From NCBI GenBank assembly GCA_035295665.1, contig DATGIQ010000432.1, positions 1 through 26,604 of the forward strand: a stretch of DNA of 26,604 nt, given 5' to 3'. Under the pieces are notes generated by a model. That model worked only from the letters and a program-made list of their open reading frames with translations, was not told the DNA's origin and did not search any database. This document shows positions 1 to 6,977 of the stretch, one piece after another (the stretch's first letter is position 1; each line of letters opens with the position of its first letter). The position numbers were made by a program, and so were the translations under genes. The stretch is from DATGIQ01 sp035295665 (lineage in GTDB: Bacteria > Planctomycetota > Planctomycetia > Gemmatales > Gemmataceae).

Positions 1-630
1 TGGCTGCCGGAAGCTGCCGCGGCCGAGCACGGCCAAGCGGCGGTCATCTCCATCCAGCTTGGCTCCGGTTCCGGGGTTTATGCCCGCGCCTTCGCAGATC
101 CACAGCGGTTCGGCCAGCTCCTCGTGGAGGCCGAGCAGAAAGCAGGCGTACGCTTCAGTCCGGTCGGCTTGACCGCCTGGAGTGCCGGCTACGGAGCGGT
201 GCGCGCGATTCTCAAGGTCCCAAGCTATTACCAGCGGGTGCAATTTGTACTGCTCATCGATGGACTGCATGCCGGGTATCGCACTGGAAACCCCGGCCCG
301 GTGGAATCGCAGCTCGTAACGGAAGATTTGCAGGTGTTCTTGCAATTTGCTCGGGATGCCGTGGCCGGAAAGAAGCAGATGATCCTTACGCATTCCGAGA
401 TTTTTCCGGGGACGTTCGCCAGCACGACCGAAACCACAGACTATCTGCTCGGGCAATTGGGGTTGCGTCGGCAGGCAACGCTTTCGTGGGGTCCGATGAA
501 AACGCAGCAGCTGAGCGAGGCGCGAGCCGGAAAACTCCGCATCGTTGGCTACGCCGGCAATGCGGCTCCCGATCACGTGGATCAATTGCATTCCCTGCCG
601 GAATACCTGAAGTGGATCGAGTGGCAATGA
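1..630 (+). CDS. alpha/beta-hydrolase-like protein, 5' end outside window
   Basis: The reading frame is open from base 1, so the gene starts upstream of the window and 209 residues are visible. The visible part contains an AWSAGYGA segment (serine codon at 181-183) that looks like the nucleophile elbow of an alpha/beta hydrolase. It is preceded by a glycine/serine-rich strand (LGSGSGVYARAF) and followed by a hydrophobic strand ending LLIDGLHAGY, which could hold the acid residue. A histidine near the C-terminus (APDHVDQLHSLPEYL) could complete a triad. The substrate cannot be told. A GTG at 124 is an internal codon, not the likely start. The gene ends 22 nt before the HAF-repeat gene on the same strand, so the two may be co-transcribed. 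The hydrolase assignment is a fold-level inference from motifs only. Confidence 0.55.
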   Translation, partial: WLPEAAAAEHGQAAVISIQLGSGSGVYARAFADPQRFGQLLVEAEQKAGVRFSPVGLTAWSAGYGAVRAILKVPSYYQRVQFVLLIDGLHAGYRTGNPGPVESQLVTEDLQVFLQFARDAVAGKKQMILTHSEIFPGTFASTTETTDYLLGQLGLRRQATLSWGPMKTQQLSEARAGKLRIVGYAGNAAPDHVDQLHSLPEYLKWIEWQ

Positions 631-652
631 GCAGCATGCGGGAGAGCTACCG

Positions 653-1570
653 ATGACCTGGGGACGAATCGGTTCGATGCCCTTGCTGGCTGTGACTTTG
701 TTGGTCGGGAGTCCGCACATGGCCAGGGCCGACTACCTCATCACGCTCTTGGGGCCACAGGAACCGTTTCCCCGCGCGATCAATAACCAGGGCTGGATCA
801 CGGGTATCGATCAAGCCGGCGGTGGCTTCCTGCGGAGCGGAGGAGGCTCGTCGCCTGTCGCTCCGCCCGGGGCAAGCGCCAGTCAGCCCTACGGAATCAA
901 TGATGCCGGCCAAGTCGTGGGAAGGTATCTGTCGGCAAGGTTGGTACACGGTTTCCTGGATAGCGATGGCGTCTACACCCGGCTTGATGTTTCGGGGACA
1001 GCCACCGGCACCCTTGCGAATGGCATCAACGCTTTCGATCAAATCACGGGTGCGTACGGGCCGAGCGGCCAGCTCCGGGGCTTCTTGCTTAGCGGCGGCA
1101 GCTACACGACGTTCGCTGTGCCCGGTGCGTCCAACACCGAACCCTTCAAGATCAACAACGCCGGCGTCATCGTGGGCGAGTATCGCTTGGCCGGACAAAC
1201 GCACGGGTTCGTGTTCAACGCAGGTGGCTACACCACGGTCGATGTACCCGGCTCGACAGCCACCAATGTTTACGGAATCAATAACGCGGGCCAGATGGTG
1301 GGATCGTTTCAGGTTCCGACGGATAGTCTGGTACACGGCTTTCTGGACACGGGCCGTGCGTTCAGCACCATCGATGTGCCCGGTGCCATCCTGACCGAAG
1401 TGTGGGGCATCAATGATGCCGGCCTGATCGTCGGCGATTATCAGGACGCGGCATTCAATTTTCATGGCTTCCTGGCCGCGCCGGTGCCTGAACCGACACC
1501 TCTGCTGCTGCTCGGTATTGCTGTGTTGGCCTGGATGGGTTGGGCCGCGCGTGGTGCTTGGCTGGTTTGA
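653..1570 (+). CDS. HAF-repeat extracellular protein with PEP-CTERM sorting signal
   Basis: The protein has 305 residues. After an N-terminal signal-like segment (roughly residues 5-25, ending near HMARA) it contains five or six imperfect repeats of about 45 residues. Their pattern is HGFL..GG.YTT.DVPGA.....GINNAG.IVG, which is the HAF family extracellular repeat and probably forms a beta-propeller-like fold. The C-terminus has the tripartite PEP-CTERM signal: VPEP, a hydrophobic segment (about 280-297) and a short tail with one arginine. PEP-CTERM proteins are processed by exosortase and exported in bacteria that make exopolysaccharide. A GGGAGAG-type ribosome site lies just upstream of the ATG. 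It ends 19 nt from the convergent nuoD stop. Its biochemical role is unknown. Confidence 0.85.
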   Translation: MTWGRIGSMPLLAVTLLVGSPHMARADYLITLLGPQEPFPRAINNQGWITGIDQAGGGFLRSGGGSSPVAPPGASASQPYGINDAGQVVGRYLSARLVHGFLDSDGVYTRLDVSGTATGTLANGINAFDQITGAYGPSGQLRGFLLSGGSYTTFAVPGASNTEPFKINNAGVIVGEYRLAGQTHGFVFNAGGYTTVDVPGSTATNVYGINNAGQMVGSFQVPTDSLVHGFLDTGRAFSTIDVPGAILTEVWGINDAGLIVGDYQDAAFNFHGFLAAPVPEPTPLLLLGIAVLAWMGWAARGAWLV

Positions 1571-1589
1571 ATGGACCGATGCCCCTAGA

Positions 1590-2780
1590 TCAGCGATCCA
1601 CCTCCCCAACCACGATGTCGATGCTGCCCACGATGGCCGGCACGTCGGCGATGAGGCAACCCCGGCAAAGTTCGTTGGTGAGGCTGAGATTGCAGAAACA
1701 AGACGATCGAGCCCGTACTCGCAGAGGCACCGGATCCTTGGTCGCCCGGCCGACGACATAGAAACCCATTTGACCGCGCGGACACTCCGTTTCCTGGTAC
1801 GCCTCTCCGGCCGGGAGATGGCGGGGTGGCTCGATACGGTGCGCGCCTTGGGCACTGGGATAGCGCGCCAGTCCCTGCTCGACGATCTTGATGCTTTCCA
1901 CAACCTCGATCATCCGAATGTAATACCGATGCCAGGCGTCGCCGATCACCGTTTCCGGTGGGGCCTCCGCAAACGGCGGCACGACCACCTGGAATTCGTA
2001 TTGTTCGTAACCGCAGTACGGCTCGATCCGACGAAGGTCCCATTCCGGATCTCCCTCCGTGCGGTTGAGTGAGCCACGCAGCATCGGCCCCGTGCAACCA
2101 TAACTCAGCGCCATTTCCTTCGTCAGATTGCCGACGTTGGCTGTGCGCTTGATGAAAATGTGGTTCCGTGTCAGCAGGATGTGATATTCATCGATCCGCG
2201 GCTTCAGGTAATCAAGAAACTTTTGGCAGCGGCCGACCCAGCCGGACGGTAAATCGTCATGCACGCCGCCAATCGTGATGTAGCTGTAGGTCAGGCGGGC
2301 GCCGCACACCTCCTCCAAGAGATCAAGGATCATCTCCCGTTCGCGGAAGGCATAGAGAAAAGGGCTGAACGTACCCAAATCCAGGCCGTACGTTCCCATG
2401 GCAACCAAGTGGCTGGCGATCCGGTTCAACTCGGCAATGATGACGCGGATGACGTTGGCCTTTTCGGGCAGCTTCATGCCACACAGCTTTTCGACAGCCA
2501 ACGAGTAGCCGAGGTTCATGTTCATCCCGGCCAAGTAGTCCATCCGATCGGTGTACGGAATGAATTGGATCGGCGTGACATTTTCGCCGATTTTTTCGGC
2601 ACAGCGGTGCAAGTAGCCGAGGTGCGGAGTTGTCTCCGAGATGACCTCACCGTCGGTACGGAGGACCAAGCGAAGCACGCCATGGGTGCTCGGATGCTGC
2701 GGCCCCATGTTGACGAGCATCTCGTCGGTGCGAACATCGAATTCGATTACCGTGGGGTCTTGGAGCGTTGCGGTAGCCAT
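1590..2780 (-). CDS. nuoD: NADH-quinone oxidoreductase subunit D (NuoD, 49 kDa)
   Basis: This is subunit D of respiratory complex I, in the peripheral arm where it forms part of the quinone-binding pocket next to cluster N2. The 396-residue protein has the family's expected length and hallmarks: MGPQHPSTHGVLR near the N-terminus with the HPSTHG quinone-site loop, HLGYLHR.AEKIGE, the DRMDYLAGMNMN segment, and the C-terminus VPAIVGSIDIVVGEVDR. The ATG at 2780 has AGGA about six bases upstream. It is the last gene of the leftward nuoI-DUF2203-nuoA-nuoB-nuoC-nuoD block, 42 nt after nuoC. No terminator fits in the 19-nt gap to the convergent HAF-repeat gene. Other complex I subunits are not in this window. 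Confidence 0.97.
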   Translation of the reverse strand: MATATLQDPTVIEFDVRTDEMLVNMGPQHPSTHGVLRLVLRTDGEVISETTPHLGYLHRCAEKIGENVTPIQFIPYTDRMDYLAGMNMNLGYSLAVEKLCGMKLPEKANVIRVIIAELNRIASHLVAMGTYGLDLGTFSPFLYAFREREMILDLLEEVCGARLTYSYITIGGVHDDLPSGWVGRCQKFLDYLKPRIDEYHILLTRNHIFIKRTANVGNLTKEMALSYGCTGPMLRGSLNRTEGDPEWDLRRIEPYCGYEQYEFQVVVPPFAEAPPETVIGDAWHRYYIRMIEVVESIKIVEQGLARYPSAQGAHRIEPPRHLPAGEAYQETECPRGQMGFYVVGRATKDPVPLRVRARSSCFCNLSLTNELCRGCLIADVPAIVGSIDIVVGEVDR

Positions 2781-2822
2781 GATTTCCTGCGTAGGTTTTT
2801 GAGTCTGGAAGATTGAATGGTG

Positions 2823-3353
2823 TCAGCGTCCTCGGATACCGTGGTACTCCAGTGGGAACTCGTAGTCTTTCCGCAAGGGGTGGCCGACCCAATCCTCCGA
2901 TAGAAGGATCCGGCGCAGCTCCGGATGGCCGGTGAACCAAACACCGCTCAGATCATAAACCTCGCGCTCATGCCAATTGGCTCCTTGCCAAAGACTGGTC
3001 AGCGACGGCACTTCCGGCAGCTCGCCGGGCTTGTTGTCCTTCCAACGCGGCAACAGGACCTTGATGACGAAACGATGCCGGTGCGTGAAGCTCGAGAAGT
3101 GGTAAACGACTTCCAGATGCGGATCAAAACCGGCCTTGGGGGCCTTCTTCGGGTCCGGCTCAAAATAATCAACGCCGCTGATGCAGTTCAGGAATTCGAA
3201 CCGCAAGCGCGAATCGCCACGCAAAAAGCGGCAGACTTCGAACAGATCGGCCGGCTCGACCACGACGAAGGGATCGAGAGTGTCCAGTTTCTTGGCTTTG
3301 ATGCGGGGACCGAACTGCTGTTCCAGGATGGCGATGATTTCGCTAGCTGTCAT
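2823..3353 (-). CDS. nuoC: NADH-quinone oxidoreductase subunit C (NuoC, 30 kDa)
   Basis: Subunit C of complex I packs against NuoD in the peripheral arm. The 176-residue protein carries the 30-kDa subunit signature: ANWHEREVYDLSGVWFTGHP, followed by LRRILLSEDWVGHPLRKDYE. It is a separate NuoC, not a NuoCD fusion. The ATG at 3353 was chosen because the frame stays open upstream to 3491 but gives an arginine/proline-rich, non-family extension that overlaps nuoB. The chosen start leaves a 46-nt gap after nuoB. The ribosome site is weak. A short insertion rich in Lys/Pro/Asp (about residues 66-75) follows SGVDYF. Confidence 0.95.
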   Translation of the reverse strand: MTASEIIAILEQQFGPRIKAKKLDTLDPFVVVEPADLFEVCRFLRGDSRLRFEFLNCISGVDYFEPDPKKAPKAGFDPHLEVVYHFSSFTHRHRFVIKVLLPRWKDNKPGELPEVPSLTSLWQGANWHEREVYDLSGVWFTGHPELRRILLSEDWVGHPLRKDYEFPLEYHGIRGR

Positions 3354-3399
3354 CGGGGACTCGTGAGGATAAAGGCATCCAAAAGCACCACCCCACCAC

Positions 3400-4014
3400 C
3401 TACGCTTTGGCGGGGGTGGCCAACTCCTTGTTCTTGATGGCAAAGGCATTCGCCTTTTCCATATTGTCCAGTTCCGGGGGCAGCAGCACATAGCCGGTGC
3501 GCGAAGGAATCGGGACTTCGATCGGTTGGCCCTTGGTCAGGTCTTTCATTCCCTTGACCTTGTCCTGGATCCGCATCAGGCCTTCCAGGAGAGCTTCCGG
3601 GCGCGGCGGGCAACCCGGCACGTACACATCGACCGGCACCACCAGATCGACCCCCTTCACGACGTTGTAGCCGTACTTGTAGTACGGTCCACCGCCACAC
3701 GTGCAAGCGCCCATGGCGATGACGAACTTCGGATCGGGCATTTGGTTGTAAAGCCGGCGGACTCGGCTGGCCATCTTATAGTTGACCGTGCCGGCCACGA
3801 TCATCAAATCGGCCTGGCGCGGCGTGGCCCGGAAGGCGCCGGCTCCGAACCGATCGATATCGTAACGCGACGCGCCGGTCGCCATCATCTCGATGGCACA
3901 GCACGCCAGTCCAAACGTCATGGGCCACATGCTTGATTCCCGCGCCCAGTTAATTGCCTGCTCCAGGGTCGTCGTGAAAACATTTTCCTCAGAACGTCCT
4001 TCCAGCCATCCCAT
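3400..4014 (-). CDS. nuoB: NADH-quinone oxidoreductase subunit B (NuoB, 20 kDa, Fe-S cluster N2)
   Basis: This subunit holds the terminal [4Fe-4S] cluster N2 that reduces quinone. In the 204-residue protein the cluster ligands are visible as the tandem C38-C39 (LACCAIEMM), C104 (GACTCGGG) and C135 (PGCPPRPEALL). The ATG at 4014 (MGWLEGR) is preceded by AGGAG with 8-nt spacing. An upstream open frame to 4209 overlaps nuoA and looks non-coding. The gap between C104 and C135 is 31 residues, two longer than the 29 I count in E. coli and Thermus, and an additional cysteine (C106) sits two residues after C104. The C-terminus is a short Ala/Lys-rich tail. It lies 40 nt after nuoA. Confidence 0.96.
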   Translation of the reverse strand: MGWLEGRSEENVFTTTLEQAINWARESSMWPMTFGLACCAIEMMATGASRYDIDRFGAGAFRATPRQADLMIVAGTVNYKMASRVRRLYNQMPDPKFVIAMGACTCGGGPYYKYGYNVVKGVDLVVPVDVYVPGCPPRPEALLEGLMRIQDKVKGMKDLTKGQPIEVPIPSRTGYVLLPPELDNMEKANAFAIKNKELATPAKA

Positions 4015-4054
4015 AAAGTTTACTCCTGCCCGGTCAAACCGAACGCGTTCCGGA

Positions 4055-4648
4055 TTACGATGCCACGCCGGCTGTGACCAGCTCCTCCGCCTGATCGGAC
4101 GGGAGCGCGCGTCTGGCTCCGGCCGCCGGCGTCTGCTCCGCCAATGTACTCCGAACCCAATCGAGGTCTCCCCGTTTCCACAAATAGGCGAAGCCGACGA
4201 GGAGGACACCGAAAAAAATCAGGATATCCCAGAAAGCGAACCAGGCCAACTCCCGTGCTGACTGCGTGGAAATCGGCGGCAACTCCCGTTGCGGTGGAAT
4301 CACGTAGGCGGCTGCCGAAGCCGGCAACAATTCCGCGGTCAACACCGGGCGTTGTGCATCCGGCAGGCTCTCTTTGGCCAGCATCGTGGCTTTGCCGAAG
4401 ACGACCGCCCAGGGAAAGAAAAACACCACTTCCACGTCAAAAATCACAAACAGCAGCGCCACCACATAAAAGCGCAAATCGAACTGCACCCAGGCGCTGC
4501 CGATGGTCGGCTCCCCGCATTCATAAATGGTGAGCTTCTCCGCATCGGGCTTCGCCGGCCGAATCAACTGACCCGCGAGCAAGTGGACGAAGATGAAACC
4601 AATGCCGACCACCAGGAACAACAGTATGTAACCAAGCAATCCGGGCAT
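4055..4648 (-). CDS. nuoA: NADH-quinone oxidoreductase subunit A (NuoA), enlarged
   Basis: NuoA is a three-helix membrane subunit of complex I at the quinone-channel entrance. It is recognised by TM1 (about residues 5-27), the loop YECGEPTIGSAWVQFDLRFY with the conserved Cys44, the acidic TM2 (VIFDVEVVFFFPWA, about 61-84) and TM3 (about 136-157). It has 197 residues, against roughly 120-150 usual for the family. The extra length is a proline/alanine-rich insertion of about 50 residues between TM2 and TM3, plus a roughly 35-residue C-terminal tail. A TTG two codons upstream (4654) is possible, but the ATG at 4648 fits a GAAAG site better. It follows the DUF2203 gene by 21 nt. Confidence 0.94.
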   Translation of the reverse strand: MPGLLGYILLFLVVGIGFIFVHLLAGQLIRPAKPDAEKLTIYECGEPTIGSAWVQFDLRFYVVALLFVIFDVEVVFFFPWAVVFGKATMLAKESLPDAQRPVLTAELLPASAAAYVIPPQRELPPISTQSARELAWFAFWDILIFFGVLLVGFAYLWKRGDLDWVRSTLAEQTPAAGARRALPSDQAEELVTAGVAS

Positions 4649-4669
4649 AAGCAAACTTTCGTTAGGAGG

Positions 4670-5110
4670 TCAATTCTTGCTGGCCGGGGCGTGCAAACAT
4701 TGCCGGCCGGCGAACCCGGCCTCCAGCTCATGCCAGTAAGCCACCTCGGGCTCTCCAAAGCGCCAGCACAAATAAACTTCCCGGTTGTCCATCCGACACG
4801 GGAAATCGATCAGCCCCGTGAAGTAATCCTTGAGTTCCACGCCGAGCTCTCGAAGCTCCCGCTCGTATTCCAGCAACCGCTCACTTTCGCGTTCGATCTC
4901 GGCTTCCGCAAGATGCACTTCTTCCTGATAGGCTTCCGAAAGGGAGCCGCGCTGGGCTGCGCGAACGCGCGTCAATCGTTCCTGCCGATCACGAAGGTCG
5001 CTGGCAAGCTCGGTGATATCGCGCACGATTGCGCGAATCAGCGGCAACGCAGCATTCGCTTCGGCGGCGGTGAAATATTTCTTCTTCACGACCCGTTTTT
5101 GACTGGCCAT
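4670..5110 (-). CDS. DUF2203 family protein inside the nuo operon
   Basis: The product is a 146-residue soluble protein. The N-terminus has the DUF2203 pattern YFTAAEANAALPLIRAIV. The middle is a long charged helix, probably a coiled coil (about residues 25-95). The C-terminus is the conserved block LIDFPCRMDNREVYLCWRFG followed by EPEVAYWHELEAGFAGRQ. No function is established for this family. The ATG at 5110 is preceded by GGAGAG and was preferred over an open extension to 5236 that runs through the nuoI gap with no family match. It sits between nuoI (130-nt gap) and nuoA (21-nt gap) on the same strand, so it is probably co-transcribed with complex I genes. A role in complex I assembly or cluster insertion is only a guess from position. 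Confidence 0.85.
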   Translation of the reverse strand: MASQKRVVKKKYFTAAEANAALPLIRAIVRDITELASDLRDRQERLTRVRAAQRGSLSEAYQEEVHLAEAEIERESERLLEYERELRELGVELKDYFTGLIDFPCRMDNREVYLCWRFGEPEVAYWHELEAGFAGRQCLHAPASKN

Positions 5111-5240
5111 CTTCTCTCCTCTCTCCAAGAACCGAGCACCTGCCACGGCATGGTGGAAGGCTGGGGACCAACTCGGCGTTCCCGTCGGCCAAGGGCGGCA
5201 AAGCGAGTCTCCCACAAGATCAATCCGTGCCTGCATCCTG

Positions 5241-5792
5241 CTATTTCTTCGCCGCCGCTTTTTCCGCGACCGGATCGGGGGGCTTCGTCCAGACCGGCTC
5301 GACGGTCAATTTGGAGGCCGCCACCGCGATCGGGTTCAGCGACGCCTGGCCCCAGGCAATCTCCAAGGGCAGCTTGGCAAAATCCACAATGCAGCCATCG
5401 CGGCTGTAACAACTTTGATCGTACGTGGAACCCATGAAAATGCAATCCACCGGGCAGGGATCGACACAGAGCGCACAAAACATGCACTTGGTGTAGTCGA
5501 TCTTGAAACCGTTGACCCGGAAGCCTTTGCCAAGGGGGTTCTTGATCTTCTCGATGTAGATGCAATCGACCGGGCAGGCGCGGGCACATTTATCGCAACC
5601 GATACAGGTCGACAGATCGAACCGATGAAACCCGCGGTAACGGGGCTTCACCGGGACGGGCAGCTCGGGATACTCGAACTGCTGTGTGAATGCGCGGCGC
5701 CGGTAGGTCTGGAAGAAATACCAGAGCGTCACATACATGCCCTGGCCGACGGTCTTGATCGCGAAATAAATATTGCGCAACCACGAAAGCAT
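5241..5792 (-). CDS. nuoI: NADH-quinone oxidoreductase subunit I (NuoI, 8Fe ferredoxin-type)
   Basis: NuoI carries clusters N6a and N6b and passes electrons toward NuoB in complex I. The 183-residue protein shows two ferredoxin motifs: C63-C66-C69...C73 (CIGCDKCARACP) and C103-C106-C109...C113 (CMFCALCVDPCP). An amphipathic N-terminal helix (LRNIYFAIKTVGQGMYVTLW) is typical of NuoI. The ATG at 5792 was chosen because the promoter at 5843-5870 predicts a transcript start near 5836, giving a short leader. A TTG at 5819 would add nine residues. The tail is Ala/Lys-rich. It is the first gene of the leftward nuo block, an unusual position. Confidence 0.95.
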   Translation of the reverse strand: MLSWLRNIYFAIKTVGQGMYVTLWYFFQTYRRRAFTQQFEYPELPVPVKPRYRGFHRFDLSTCIGCDKCARACPVDCIYIEKIKNPLGKGFRVNGFKIDYTKCMFCALCVDPCPVDCIFMGSTYDQSCYSRDGCIVDFAKLPLEIAWGQASLNPIAVAASKLTVEPVWTKPPDPVAEKAAAKK

Positions 5793-5842
5793 GGGGGGCT
5801 CGCTAATGGCCGTGTGCAAAAACTTTTTTCCCGCTGTTACTG

Positions 5843-5870
5843 ATTATAGTGCCTGCCGGGTCCCTCGCAA
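5843..5870 (-). promoter_or_regulatory. sigma70-type promoter for the nuoI-D block
   Basis: Read on the minus strand, TTGCGA (5870-5865) is followed after 16 nt by a perfect TATAAT (5848-5843). The predicted start is near 5836, about 44 nt upstream of the nuoI ATG at 5792. It lies in the 269-nt gap that separates nuoI from the divergent coiled-coil gene. A weaker plus-strand TATAGT at 5934-5939 lacks a convincing -35. Confidence 0.6.
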
Positions 5871-6061
5871 AGTGTGACCACGTGGCCATGCGCCCGCCGA
5901 TTGGGGTAGCCTGCTTGCCGGCCGGCTCTGAGCTATAGTTGCACTATCCCGTCTGCCTTAACGAACTCGAATAGCAGCGCTGGGAAAACGAGCACCCTGC
6001 GGTAAAGGGCCGCCGGCACTCGCGATGCTCGGTACCATCTCTTTTCAGGAAGTTGTCCGAA

Positions 6062-6883
6062 ATGCGAAATGAAACGAGCCTACGTGAAGGGCAAGACTTG
6101 CTTGACCGCCTCTGTGAACACCAGCAGGAGATCGTCCTCGCCGAGCAGACCCTGAGCCAGCAGTGCCAGGAGGTTGCCCGCTTGTTGAAGGATCTCAGGC
6201 AGAAATATCAGGGCAATCATAGCCATTGCGTGGCCGAACTGGAAGTGCTTCGGATGGGCAACGAATGCTTGCAGCAGATCGTGGCCGAACGCGATCAGCA
6301 GCTAGAAGAACTGAAGCAGCGCGTGGCAATCGCATCCCGCGAGCAGCCGCAGGCTGAAATCCCTCCGGCGGAGCTACACGAGGTACGCCTACAACTACAG
6401 GAAAAGGAAGCCCTGATCGAACAGCTCCAGGCGGCGCGGCAAGTAACGGCGGACGCACCGTTCGCTGCTGTGGAAGATCGCGATTATGAGGCGGAGCTGA
6501 CCGAATTCCGCCGTCAGCTGGAAGCGGACCGACGGGGGTTGAACGAAGAAATTGGGCAGCTGCGTGCCCGCAACGCGGAGCTCAGAGATGCCGCCCGAGA
6601 CGCAGAGCTGCAATTATCGCGTGAGCGGGCGCAATTGGCCCGGGAGCGCGTCGAGCTGGACCGGATGCGCGAAGAAATCCGCCAGCAGTTAGAGTGTATT
6701 CAGCGTGAGGCCGGCGTGCGTGAACGCCTCGCCGCTGTGGAACGACTGAAGGGCGAAGTGGCCGAGCGCCAGCGCCAGCCGGAAGGCGGCAATGGCATGC
6801 CGCTGTCTCCGGTCAAGCGGAAGAGCGGCTCCTCGTTAACCAACTGGCGTGCCCTGTTGAGCGGGCAAGCGGTCGGCAGCTAA
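6062..6883 (+). CDS. long coiled-coil protein of unknown function
   Basis: The 273-residue protein is almost entirely Glu/Gln/Arg/Leu-rich helix (about residues 8-240), with heptad-like spacing of Leu and Val. Runs such as ERVELDRMREEIRQQLECIQ indicate a long coiled coil. There is no signal peptide or membrane segment, so it is probably cytoplasmic. A break near residues 120-145 (VTADAPFAAVEDRDY) suggests two coils joined by a hinge. The C-terminus is basic and Ser-rich (SPVKRKSGSSLTNWRALL). ATG 6062 is chosen with AGGA 11 nt upstream; the TTG at 6053 is too close to that site. I do not recognise a family. A scaffold or cytoskeletal role is possible but not shown. Confidence 0.8.
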   Translation: MRNETSLREGQDLLDRLCEHQQEIVLAEQTLSQQCQEVARLLKDLRQKYQGNHSHCVAELEVLRMGNECLQQIVAERDQQLEELKQRVAIASREQPQAEIPPAELHEVRLQLQEKEALIEQLQAARQVTADAPFAAVEDRDYEAELTEFRRQLEADRRGLNEEIGQLRARNAELRDAARDAELQLSRERAQLARERVELDRMREEIRQQLECIQREAGVRERLAAVERLKGEVAERQRQPEGGNGMPLSPVKRKSGSSLTNWRALLSGQAVGS

Positions 6884-6906
6884 ATGACCGTATGCGAATT
6901 CATGGT

Positions 6907-6955
6907 GCAAGCTTGCCGCGCCAGCGAAGGTCCTTCGCCGGCGCGGTAAGCTTGT
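6907..6955. repeat. convergent-gap palindrome, copy 1 (candidate bidirectional terminator)
   Basis: Arms of 24 nt (6907-6930 and 6932-6955) are separated by a single T, with three imperfect positions, one of them a G-T wobble. The core is CCAGCGAAGG-T-CCTTCGCCGG and the outer part AAGCTT. It occupies the gap between the convergent coiled-coil and cytochrome/WD40 genes. It shares core and outer bases with the palindromes at 16541-16596 and 24141-24189. There is no strong U-tract, so terminator function is inferred from position. Confidence 0.7.
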
Positions 6956-6977
6956 GTTTCAGGCCGTGCCCCAAATC

